In this document: positions 7,658 through 16,826 of the stretch, piece by piece
How positions within the stretch are numbered: position 1 is the stretch's first letter
How the letters are laid out: each line of letters begins with the position of its first letter
Source of the DNA: G963675935 sp963823895
Lineage (GTDB): Bacteria > Planctomycetota > Planctomycetia > Pirellulales > Thermoguttaceae
Direction: 5' to 3'
Length of the DNA: 64,000 nt
NCBI GenBank assembly: GCA_963823895.1
Contig: CAWGNG010000020.1
Coordinates: forward strand, 434,001 to 498,000
Position numbers and translations under genes: made by a program
The notes under the pieces: generated by a model
What the model saw: only the letters and a program-made list of their open reading frames with translations
Told to the model about the DNA's origin: nothing
The model's database searches: none

Positions 7658-10267
7658 ATGCAGATGAAGACTCGACAGACCTGGCAGTGGAAAAGAGTTC
7701 GTTGGAATCGCCAGTTGCTCGCGGCGGCTCTGGCGGCAGTGATGTTGACGAGTGTTCTATCGGTTGCTTCCGCCCAATTCCTGCGGCGCACGAGGCGCAC
7801 CCCCTCGCCGACGTCCAAGACGTCGGCGATTGAGACAACCGGCGTGCCCGGCTCGCCGGGCGCCACGACGACGATCGACGGCCGTCAGCTCCCGCCGCCC
7901 GATCCGAAGTTCGGCGGCGTGATCAAGGGCAACGCGTTGCAGTCGAAGGCGTGGTGGCCGCCGCGGGTCGTGCCGCCCAAGCGGGCGCCAAACGTGCTGC
8001 TGATTATGACCGACAACGTCGGCTTTGCGGCGCCGAGCACCTTCGGCGGCGTCATCCCCACGCCGGCCCTCGATCGCATCGCCAAGGCGGGCCTGCGCTA
8101 CACCTGTTTCCATTCCACCGCGCTCTGTTCGCCGACGCGGGCGGCGCTGATCACCGGCCGCAATCATCACTCCGCCGGGTTCGGCGTGGTCTCCGAACAG
8201 TCCACCGGTTTCCCCGGCTACAACAGCATCATCCCGAAGGACAAGACGACCATCGGCCGCATCCTCAAGGACAACGGCTTTGCCACGTCGTGGTTCGGCA
8301 AGGACCACAACACTCCGACCTTCACCGCCAGCCAGGTCGGGCCGTTCGATCAATGGCCGATCGGCATGGGCTTCGACTACTTCTACGGCTTTGTCGGCGG
8401 CGACACGAGTCAGTGGGAGCCGAACCTCTTCCGCAACACCACGCAAATCTATCCCTACGTCGGCCATCCCGGCTGGAACCTCACCACCGCGCAGGCCGAC
8501 AACGCCATCGATTGGCTGAACCGCATCGACCAGATCGATCCGAGCAAGCCGTTCTTCTGCTATTACGTCCCCGGGGGCACGCACGCCCCGCATCACGCCA
8601 CGCCCGAGTGGATCAAGAAGATCAGCGACATGCACCTGTTCGACGAAGGCTGGAACAAGCTCCGCGAGACGATTTTCGCCAACCAGAAACGGCTGGGCGT
8701 GATTCCGCAGGACGCGAAGATGACGCCCTGGCCCGACAAGCTGCTGAAGCAATGGGAGCAATGCACGCCCGACGAGAAGAAGCTGTTCATCCGCCAAGTG
8801 GACGTCTACGCCGCTTATCTGGCCTACACCGACTACGAGATCGGTCGCGTGATTCAGGCAGTCGAAGACATGGGCAAGCTCGATAACACGCTCGTCATTT
8901 ACATCAGCGGCGATAACGGATCGAGCGCCGAGGGCACGTTGATCGGTACGCCGAACGAAGTGGCGGAGTTCAACGGCGTCCCGTTTTCGGTCGAGGCTCA
9001 ATTGAAGTACTTCTACGACGTCTGGGGCTCCGACAAGACCTACAATCACATGGCGGTGCCGTGGACGTGGGCGTTCGACACGCCGTTTAGCTGGACCAAG
9101 CAGATCGCCTCGCACTTCGGCGGCACGCGGCAGGGCATGTGCGTCTCCTGGCCCGGCCACATCAAGGACGCCGGCGGCATCCGATATCAGTTCCACCACA
9201 TGATCGACGTCGTGCCGACGATCCTCGAAGTGAGCGGCATCAGGCAGCCGGAAGTCGTCGATGGCATCAAGCAGAGCCCGATCGAAGGCACGAGCTTCGC
9301 CTACACCTTCGACGCCGCGAATGCCAACGCGCCCTCCCGGCACAAGACCCAGTACTTCGAGATGATGGGCGACCACGCCATCTATCACGATGGTTGGATT
9401 GCCAGCACCAAAGTGATCCGGCCGCCGTGGGACGTCTTCGGCGCGGTCAATCCCGACCCGCTGAATAACTGCACTTGGGAACTATACGACCTCGCCAACG
9501 ACTGGACGCAAGACAACGACGTCGCCGCCCAATATCCCGACAAACTGAAGGAAATGACGGAACTGTTCCTCAGCGAGGCGAAGAAGTATGAAGTGCTGCC
9601 GCTGGACGCCTCCGTGGCCACGCGGCTGGTGCAACCCCGGCCGAACATCACCGCCGGCCGCAGCGAGTTCGTCTATACGCGTCCCATGACGGGCCTGCCG
9701 CAAGGCGACTCGCCGTTGTTGCTCAACTGCTCCTACACCGTCACTGCCGACATCGAAGTGCCGCAGGCGGGAGCCGAGGGCATGATCCTCACCTCCGGCG
9801 GACGATTCGGCGGCTATGGTTTTTACCTCCTCAAGGGCAAGCCGGTGTTTCTCTGGAACCTGGTCGACGCCGAGCGCGTCCGCTGGGACGCCGCGGATGC
9901 CCTCGCTCCCGGCCGGCACACCGTCGAATTCGACTTCAAGTACGATGGACTTGGCCCCGGCACGTTGGCCTTCAACAACCTAAGCGGCATCGGCCGCGGC
10001 GGCATCGGCACGCTCAAGGTGGATGGCAACGAGGTCGCCACTCACAAGATGGAGCGAACGCTGCCGATCATCCTGCAATGGGACGAGTCCTTCGACATCG
10101 GCGCCGACACCGGCACGCCCGTCTGCGACGAGGATTACCGCTGTCCGTTCCCGTTGACCGCGAAGCTCAACAAGCTTACGGTCAAGATCGATCGGCCGCA
10201 ATTGTCGCCCGCCGACATCAAGCGGCTTGAAGAAGAAAGCCAGCGGAACAACCGGGCCAGCGAATAG
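7658..10267 (+). CDS. Type I sulfatase (arylsulfatase family), exported
   Basis: 869 aa with a signal peptide ending near SVASAQ. The sulfatase signature CSPTRAALITGR is present with Cys157, the residue converted to formylglycine; the metal-binding N-terminal motif reads LIMTDNVG and later DNGSS. The catalytic domain covers about residues 100-560; the C-terminal 300 residues form a beta-rich accessory part seen in long arylsulfatases. It should hydrolyse sulfate esters in the periplasm or outside, which suits the sulfated-polysaccharide diet common in Planctomycetota; the true substrate is unknown. AAAGGA lies 6 bases before the ATG. Probably in an operon with the two genes before it; a palindromic repeat follows its stop. 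Confidence 0.9.
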   Translation: MQMKTRQTWQWKRVRWNRQLLAAALAAVMLTSVLSVASAQFLRRTRRTPSPTSKTSAIETTGVPGSPGATTTIDGRQLPPPDPKFGGVIKGNALQSKAWWPPRVVPPKRAPNVLLIMTDNVGFAAPSTFGGVIPTPALDRIAKAGLRYTCFHSTALCSPTRAALITGRNHHSAGFGVVSEQSTGFPGYNSIIPKDKTTIGRILKDNGFATSWFGKDHNTPTFTASQVGPFDQWPIGMGFDYFYGFVGGDTSQWEPNLFRNTTQIYPYVGHPGWNLTTAQADNAIDWLNRIDQIDPSKPFFCYYVPGGTHAPHHATPEWIKKISDMHLFDEGWNKLRETIFANQKRLGVIPQDAKMTPWPDKLLKQWEQCTPDEKKLFIRQVDVYAAYLAYTDYEIGRVIQAVEDMGKLDNTLVIYISGDNGSSAEGTLIGTPNEVAEFNGVPFSVEAQLKYFYDVWGSDKTYNHMAVPWTWAFDTPFSWTKQIASHFGGTRQGMCVSWPGHIKDAGGIRYQFHHMIDVVPTILEVSGIRQPEVVDGIKQSPIEGTSFAYTFDAANANAPSRHKTQYFEMMGDHAIYHDGWIASTKVIRPPWDVFGAVNPDPLNNCTWELYDLANDWTQDNDVAAQYPDKLKEMTELFLSEAKKYEVLPLDASVATRLVQPRPNITAGRSEFVYTRPMTGLPQGDSPLLLNCSYTVTADIEVPQAGAEGMILTSGGRFGGYGFYLLKGKPVFLWNLVDAERVRWDAADALAPGRHTVEFDFKYDGLGPGTLAFNNLSGIGRGGIGTLKVDGNEVATHKMERTLPIILQWDESFDIGADTGTPVCDEDYRCPFPLTAKLNKLTVKIDRPQLSPADIKRLEEESQRNNRASE

Positions 10268-10284
10268 GCCGCATTTATCACCAA

Positions 10285-10376
10285 GGTGGGGCACACATTC
10301 CTGAAGGTGGGGCAGACATTCCTGTCTGCCGTAAGAAAGGGCGGCACATCTGGCAGACAGGAATGTCTGCCCCACC
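10285..10376. repeat. Palindromic repeat family 1 (GTGGGGCAGACATTCC), with an extra half unit
   Basis: A half unit (10285-10303) is followed by a full palindrome 10306-10376. Arms start GGTGGGGCAGACATTCC and its complement; the loop contains GGGCGGCACATCTGG. The same loop occurs at 20681-20809, and in reverse orientation at 30142-30212. Lies between the sulfatase stop and the cytochrome gene. Confidence 0.9.
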
Positions 10377-10552
10377 GGACGCAGTGCGGCCCGTTTTCCC
10401 CGTGTGGCGAGAAATGCGAAATAGGCCGTAGCGGTGCGCGCGATGAAGTGGACTTGTTCGCGGCGGAAGCCGGGAGTAATCTGAGGGTCTGCTCGATCAG
10501 AAGGGACGAAGCCCTGAAACGAGACAGGTTTCTCCACCGATGGCAGACTGTC

Positions 10553-12949
10553 ATGACGCATCGAGGACCAATCCGCAGCGCTGCCGCCGTTGTCGCGATC
10601 CTATTCCTGGCGGGCTGCGGCGAAAAGCAGCCGCCCACGACGCCGGCATCGCAGTCGTCGCCCGCGGCGAACGTGCCGGCCACGGCTTTGGCCGGCTCCA
10701 AGACTTGTCAGGAGTGCCACGCGGAGTTCTACAAGCTCTGGTCCGCTTCCTGGCACGGCCTGGCCATGCAGCCGTATACCGCGGCGTTTGCCAAGGCGCG
10801 GCTGACGCCGCAAGCGGGCGATATTGCGATCGGTAAACGCAGGTACCACGTCGAGATCGCCGCGGCGGCCGGCTGCGTGCGCGAAATCTCCCCAAGCGGC
10901 GAACGCGCATACCCGATCGCGCAGGTGATGGGCGGCAAGAACGTCTATTACTTCCTCACCCCGTTGGATCGCGGCCGCCTGCAAGTGCTGCCGCTGGCGT
11001 ACGACGTCCACAAGCGGGCCTGGTACGACATGGCGGCCAGCGGCGTGCGGCATTTCCTCGATCGCCGCGATGCGGCCCTCGATTGGACCGACCGCATGTT
11101 CGCCTTCAACACCACCTGTTTTAATTGTCACGTCACCGAGCTTTCCACAAACTACGACCTGGCATCCGACACCTACCACACGACCTGGTCCGAGCCGGGC
11201 ATTAGCTGCGAATCGTGTCACGGCTCGGCGAAAGAGCACATCCGCGCGATGGAAGCCGCCATCGACGGCCCCACGCCGAAGGACATCGAGATCATCCGTG
11301 CCAAGGACTTCACACCCGCGCAGATGAACGACCTTTGCGCCACCTGCCATGCAAAGCTGGTTCCGCTCTCGCTGGCGTTCGCGCCGGGCGACAAGTTTTT
11401 CGACCACTTCGACCTGATTACGCTCGAACACGCCGATTTCTACCCCGACGGCCGCGACCTCGGCGAGAACTACACGTATACCTCGTGGCTGATGAGCCCC
11501 TGCGCCGCTCGGGCAAACTCGACTGCAACCACTGCCACACGCCCAGCGGCCGCATGCGCTATCAGGGCGAGCAGTCAAATCAGATGTGCTTGCCGTGCCA
11601 TGCGAAGGAGGTGCGGCAGCCGCCCGAGCACGGGCATCACGCGGTCGGAAGCAAGGGGAACGAGTGCATCGCCTGCCACATGCCCATGACGCGCTTTGCC
11701 GCGATGGGGCGAACCGATCACTCGATGCGGCCGCCGACCCCGGCCACCACCATCGCCTTCAAGTCGCCGAATGCCTGCGGGCCATGCCACACCGACCACG
11801 ACGCCGCCTGGGCCGACCAGTGGGTGCGAAAGTGGTACAAAAACAACTATCAGGCTGAACCGCTCCGCCGCGCCGAACTGATCGACTCGGCCCGCAAGCG
11901 GCAGTGGCAGCGACTGCCCGAGATGCTGGCCGACCTGAAAAAGGAGGACGACGACGAGGTTTACAAGACGTCGTTGGTGCGGCTGCTGGCCGGCTGCGGA
12001 GACGGCGGCAAGTGGCCGGTCTTGCTGGGGCGGCTGCACGATCCGTCGCCGCTGGTCCGTTCCAGTGCGGCCTCGGCCTTAGCCGCTCATCTCAGCCCGG
12101 AGGTCGTGGCCGCCCTGCTGACGGCCGCCGACGATCCGTCGCGATTGGTGCGGATTCGCACCGCGATGGCGCTGGCGTCGCTGCCGCCGCAATCGCTGAC
12201 CAATGAGCGCGATCGCGCGAGCCTGGAAAGGGCGGACGGCGATTTCATTGCGGCCATGCAAGCCCGCCCGGACGATTGGGCTTCCCACGCCAATCTGGGC
12301 AACTTCTATATGGAAAGGCAGGACTTTCCCGCCGCCGTCTCCTGCTTTGCAACGGCGACGAAGCTGGAGCCGCGGCAAATTGGCCCGCTGGTGAATGCCT
12401 CGATGGCCTACAGCAATCTGGGGCAAAACGACAAGGCCGAGCGGAGTTTGCGTCGTGCCCTGGAGATGGACCCGGGCAACGCGGCCGCCAACTTCAACCT
12501 CGGCCTGCTGCTTGGCGAACAGGGCCGCGCAAGAGGCCGAAAGGGCGCTGCGGGCCGCGCTCAAGGCCGATCCGCAAATGGCGGCGGCGGCCTTCAACCT
12601 CGGCGTGCTGCTGGGCGAAAAGAACCCTGACGAAGCAATCGCATGGTGCCAAAAGGCCCACGACTTGCAACCGACCGATCCGAAATACGCGCACACGCTG
12701 GCCTTCTATCAGCGGAAGAAAGGGAACCTCGCCGCCGCGATCGAGTTGCTGCGTGGCGCGATCCGATGCGAGCCGTCCTACCTCGACGCGTATCTGCTCT
12801 TGGGCGAGATCTACGAGCAGCAACATGATCTTCCCGCCGCCGCAAAGGTCTATTCCGACGCCTCAAAAATCGATCGATTGCCGCCGCAAATACGCGACCA
12901 ACTCGCGGCGAAATCGCGCGAAATCCAATCCGGCCGCTCGGGCAAGTGA
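10553..12949 (+). CDS. Octahaem c-type cytochrome fused to HEAT and TPR repeats (two frameshifts)
   Basis: The start ATG at 10553 gives a lipoprotein signal peptide (LFLAGCGEK). Eight CXXCH haem sites follow in order: CQECH, CFNCH, CESCH, CATCH, then in the next frame CNHCH, CLPCH, CIACH, CGPCH. After these come HEAT-like repeats (about residues 490-560) and TPR repeats to the C-terminus. The frame changes near 11505 (one base apparently missing after MSPC) and near 12525 (one base extra after LLGEQG); the joined protein would be about 798 aa. Both shifts leave homologous coding on each side, so they may be sequencing errors. Role inferred: periplasmic electron transfer. The family is widespread in planctomycetes but poorly studied. 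Confidence 0.8.
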
Positions 12950-13173
12950 GCGTCTTCATCGCCGTTCCGACCCCGACCCGTCCGGCCGCCCCCCTACGCG
13001 AGGGTATGACTGGGGGGTTGCAAGTAGACGCAAAAATGCTAGGGTAGCGGTTATCGCTAATCGGCACAGGAAGAGGCGCGCGGCCGGAGCGGGAATAGCC
13101 TGTCGTTGAGGCGGGCGTTTTCTCTTCGGCAGTCTATTACTGCATGGATTGATCTTCCAAGAGAGGCACTGCC
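12950..13173. other. Intergenic, nothing recognised
   Basis: About 220 bp between the cytochrome stop and the PEP-CTERM gene. No hairpin with a T run and no further reading frame of interest. Confidence 0.4.
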
Positions 13174-14727
13174 ATGTTTCGCCGTTGGGTAACACGTTCG
13201 ATGTCATTCTGGTTCGCACTGCTGGCCGCGATTTCTTTCGCCGGCGCGCTCTCATCGGCCAGTGCCGACATTATCCCAATAGGCGATGTGTCTCCTTCCA
13301 ATCCGTCTGGCTGGACGAGTTCCACCACGGGCTATGTCGGAAACACCGGCGGCGGCACGCTGACCGTCAATGGCGGAAGCGACCTGCTTTCGTCCACCAG
13401 CTACGTTGGTTATGGTAGCACCGCGACGGGCGTGGTCGCAGTCGACGGCGCCGGTTCAACCTGGAGTACCGGCTATTGCTATGTCGGCGAAGGTGGCAAG
13501 GGGGTGTTGTCGATTACAAACGGCGGCAGTGTAAGCACGACCCTAGGCGATATCGGCGACTTGTTCGGCTCGAACGGCTTGGTTAGTGTGGACGGCGCCG
13601 GCTCCAAGTGGACCGAAACCAACCACATTTATCTCGGTTGGTATGGTAGCGGGACGCTTTCGATCACGAATGGCGGCAGTGTAAGCGACGGCGGTGGGCT
13701 TTATGGCGGTGGGCTTGATGTCGGCTATGGAATGTCCGGTGCCGGGGGGAAGCTCCTGATTGCCAAAGGAGGCACCCTAAGTACCCTCGGCAGCACTATC
13801 GGTTATAATTCGCCCGGTGTGGCTATGGTGGATGGCGCCGGCTCCGTCTGGACCAACACCGTCTACTCGCTAGATATTGGCTCAGGTGCCAACGGGAGAC
13901 TTTCGATTACTGGTGGTGGTGCCGTCGTCGCGGACTATGTTGACCTCGACCTCTCCGGGCATTCCCCGATATTGACGATCGATATCGGTCGCGGCAGTTT
14001 GCTTACCGTCGGCGGCGGTACTGGCACAATCATAAATGGCACTGGCGGAACGATCCAACTCGTCGCCGGAGCCGGTGTTGCGACGGATGGCACCAAGTAT
14101 TCACCCATCTCTGCCGGAACCTGGGGCGGCAGCGGCGTGTATAAGGCCATCGGCGGTACGTGGAGTTCAACCGGCCATACGTTTACCGCATCAACCGTTA
14201 CGGCAGGTGCGTCTGGCTCGCGAGTCTCGCTCAACCTGGCGTCCGTCCAGCGGGCGCTGGTCGATGATAACGGGCCGGGCGGGACGAACTGGGAAGTCGG
14301 CGCGAGTTTTGTTGCAGCGACAAGCACAAAGAACATCACGTTTACGGCCACGGCCATGAACAGCACGATCCTTGATATTCTCAGAGCCGATTTGCCGGCG
14401 AACGAATCGATCTTGAGCGGGTGGACGTTTGCAACAACCAATTACACGGTGAGCTCGACCAACCCCATCTATCTCTCGTTCAACGTCGGCCCGGGCCATC
14501 CGGCCGACAAACTCGATCTATGGCACTACGACGGCAGCAAGTGGACGGAGTACAGCCCGACCGACTTGACGTATGACGGCACCTTCGCCAGTTTCACCGC
14601 GACCGGCTTGAGCGGCTACGCCATGGCCGCCGTTCCCGAACCCTCCACTTTCATCCTGCTTAGCATCGGGTTCATCAGCCTACTTGGCTACGCTCGGCGA
14701 CGGCGAGCAGGGCTTGCTCCGTTGTAG
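13174..14727 (+). CDS. PEP-CTERM protein with repeated beta-solenoid segments
   Basis: 517 aa. Signal peptide to about residue 30 (ALSSASAD). Residues of about 40-280 hold repeats of some 45-50 residues marked by VDGAGSxW and LSITNGGSVS, as in autotransporter-associated beta-helix proteins. The end is a PEP-CTERM sorting signal: VPEPSTF, a hydrophobic stretch, then RRRR. Such proteins are exported, cut by an exosortase-type enzyme and delivered to the surface or matrix; no exosortase is in the window. Convergent with the RNB ribonuclease gene, 20 bp apart. Confidence 0.85.
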   Translation: MFRRWVTRSMSFWFALLAAISFAGALSSASADIIPIGDVSPSNPSGWTSSTTGYVGNTGGGTLTVNGGSDLLSSTSYVGYGSTATGVVAVDGAGSTWSTGYCYVGEGGKGVLSITNGGSVSTTLGDIGDLFGSNGLVSVDGAGSKWTETNHIYLGWYGSGTLSITNGGSVSDGGGLYGGGLDVGYGMSGAGGKLLIAKGGTLSTLGSTIGYNSPGVAMVDGAGSVWTNTVYSLDIGSGANGRLSITGGGAVVADYVDLDLSGHSPILTIDIGRGSLLTVGGGTGTIINGTGGTIQLVAGAGVATDGTKYSPISAGTWGGSGVYKAIGGTWSSTGHTFTASTVTAGASGSRVSLNLASVQRALVDDNGPGGTNWEVGASFVAATSTKNITFTATAMNSTILDILRADLPANESILSGWTFATTNYTVSSTNPIYLSFNVGPGHPADKLDLWHYDGSKWTEYSPTDLTYDGTFASFTATGLSGYAMAAVPEPSTFILLSIGFISLLGYARRRRAGLAPL

Positions 14728-14747
14728 CACGTCCGGCTTCTCTTCCC

Positions 14748-16220
14748 TCAGCCAACTCTCTCGAAGTCGATGAATCCCTGCTCGACGTCGGTGCGGATGA
14801 GTCGCACGCGGGCTCTCTGCCCGACATCGAGGCCTTCAAACCAGTGTACCAGCCGTCCTTCAACAGGCGGATTGAGCAGGCGGACCCACGTGCCCTTGTC
14901 GGCCGCACCGGTGACGATGGCATCGAACTGTTCGCCGATTCTCGACTCCAACAGCATCGCCGCCGCCGACTTTCCGACCTGCCGTTCGACTTTCTTGGCG
15001 GCGTCCTCCTCTTCGGTGCAGTGTTTCGCCAGGGCCTGCAAGTCATCGTTGTTGTAGGGCGCCGGCTGTGCGGCCAGCGCCGCCTTGAGCAGACGCTGCG
15101 TGATGATATCCGAATAGCGGCGGTTCGGGGCCGTCGAATGGGTATAGTCGCGGACGGCGAGTCCAAAATGCCCCGGCGGCGAAGCGTCGCCCGGACAGTC
15201 GGCCACGTACTCGCCGGGCCCCATCAGCTTGATGACCGACAGCGAAAGATCGGGAAACCGCAGCGGATCAGCCGCCTGTTGCTTCAGCAGAAACTCTTCC
15301 AAAGGTCTTGGATCCGGTTCGTCGGGGAGACTGAAACCGTGCTGCTGGGCAAGTTCGACGATCCTGTCCCAACGCTTCGGCGTGCGAACGACGCGCCGCA
15401 AGGAGGGGAACTTCCGCGCGGAAAGATAACGGGCGGTCACGCCGTTGGCGGCAATCATGAAGTCGGCAATCAAATCTTTGGCGCGGTTGGTCTTCTCTAC
15501 CTTGAGCTCCTGAATCTCGTCGCCGTCAAATATCGGTCTTGTCTCAAGGCTCTCAAAGCTGAGAGCGCCGTGGACTTGTCTGAGGTTCTTCATCCCCTGG
15601 GCCACCCGGTCCTGGAGGCGCAGGTTTTCGTCGAGCCCGGGCACGGCCGCCACGGGCGCCGGCGTCTTTCCGCCTTCAAGCCATGCGGCAACACTGTCGT
15701 AGGCGAGCTTCGCCTGATTTTGGACGCACGCCCGGTAGAGAGAAGAGTCCTGAACGGAGCCATCCCCGCCGACAATCATCTCCACGACGATCGCCAGCCG
15801 GTCCTCATGGAGACCCAGCGACGTAATGTCGGTGGAGAGTTTTTCGGGAAGCATCGAGAAGATGGCGGCGGCCGTGTAGACCGAGGTCGTGTTGTGCCGG
15901 GCGTGTTCGTCGATCGCCGAACTGTTCTTGACGACGGAATCCACGTCGGCGACGGCCACGAGTATCTTCACCTTATCGCCAGGCATCGCCGCGGCGACGG
16001 TGAGTTGGTCCAGGTCGCGGGAATCATCGTTATCGATGGAAGCCCACAGAAGCTGCCTGAGGTCGTGGGATTGACCGTCGCCGATTGCCGCCGGGGCCTG
16101 AATCTTGCCGAGTTCGGTTAGCGCCTCGACGGAGAAGTCGGGGAGCAATCCCCGTTCGAGCATTACCCGCCGGGCGATGTTCTGCAAGATGGTGCGGTGT
16201 TGTTCGCCAGCCACATTCAT
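14748..16220 (-). CDS. RNB-domain ribonuclease (RNase II/R family), short form
   Basis: 490 aa from ATG 16220 (GAGG 9 bases upstream); the frame stays open to 16589 but that part lies in a repeat. The RNB catalytic core is clear: SIDNDDSRDLDQL contains the aspartates that bind the metal, and RDYTHSTAPNRRYSDII is the conserved C-terminal RNB motif. A short OB/S1-like segment ends the protein (about residues 420-490). It lacks the N-terminal cold-shock domains of full RNase R (over 700 aa). Expected to be a 3'-5' exoribonuclease acting on mRNA in the cytoplasm. Confidence 0.85.
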   Translation of the reverse strand: MNVAGEQHRTILQNIARRVMLERGLLPDFSVEALTELGKIQAPAAIGDGQSHDLRQLLWASIDNDDSRDLDQLTVAAAMPGDKVKILVAVADVDSVVKNSSAIDEHARHNTTSVYTAAAIFSMLPEKLSTDITSLGLHEDRLAIVVEMIVGGDGSVQDSSLYRACVQNQAKLAYDSVAAWLEGGKTPAPVAAVPGLDENLRLQDRVAQGMKNLRQVHGALSFESLETRPIFDGDEIQELKVEKTNRAKDLIADFMIAANGVTARYLSARKFPSLRRVVRTPKRWDRIVELAQQHGFSLPDEPDPRPLEEFLLKQQAADPLRFPDLSLSVIKLMGPGEYVADCPGDASPPGHFGLAVRDYTHSTAPNRRYSDIITQRLLKAALAAQPAPYNNDDLQALAKHCTEEEDAAKKVERQVGKSAAAMLLESRIGEQFDAIVTGAADKGTWVRLLNPPVEGRLVHWFEGLDVGQRARVRLIRTDVEQGFIDFERVG

Positions 16221-16318
16221 CGGATATGCCTCGACTGGTAGTCTCACGGCCGGTAGCGGATGCAATCCGTCTACGCCATGCCGGCCAGTGTACCAAGTCC
16301 AGCCGCGCAGCGACAGCC

Positions 16319-16612
16319 ACGCCAAGCGGCTGGGGTGCGGCAAGAATTCTTGCCAGGGAGTTTTGGGGCCGAAGGCCCTGCGGTTCGCCCAGCCCAGGGC
16401 ACCGCCCTGGGGAACGGGAGCCGGCCGGTCCGAGTATCGGCCCAACGGGCCAACGATTCGATGAACGGTTGGCCCGTTGGGCCGACAACGTCGTTCTCTT
16501 GCACCACTGCCACCCAGGGCGATGCCCTGGGCTGGGCGAATCGTGCTCCTTCGGAGCAATCGCGACCTCGCCAGCAAATCTTGCCGCACGCCAAGCGGCT
16601 GGGGGTGAGTGA
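16319..16612. repeat. Composite nested inverted repeat, about 290 bp
   Basis: Outer direct boxes CGCCAAGCGGCTGGGG at both ends. Inside are nested complementary pairs: GTGCGGCAAG with CTTGCCGCAC, TTCGCCCAGCCCAGGGC with GCCCTGGGCTGGGCGAA, and CGGCCCAACGGGCCAACG with CGTTGGCCCGTTGGGCCG. It sits upstream of the ribonuclease gene. Confidence 0.8.
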
Positions 16613-16826
16613 CAGCAGGCCACGGACCTGCTACAATGATGGGGGTGGGTTTCCTTTTCAGCCGACGAACGGTGCTTGATTCTCTTCCCTGTCACAGCGG
16701 GTACACCGGTCAGCCGGTTATATCGTTTTCCATTTTTCCTTCCTGCAACAACGTTGGGCAAATCGACTTGAAGAGTCCGAACGGCCACGGAACTCGTGAC
16801 GCCGTCCAAAACGGGAAAAGAGCAAG

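Noticed and set aside
7757..9388. 543-aa open frame opposite the sulfatase
   Set aside because: Long only because of high GC codon use; no domain, while the plus-strand frame has all sulfatase motifs.
16260..16679. Open frames within the composite repeat
   Set aside because: They translate repeat DNA (for example GDALGWANR) and have no start signal; similar spurious frames are expected wherever this repeat occurs.
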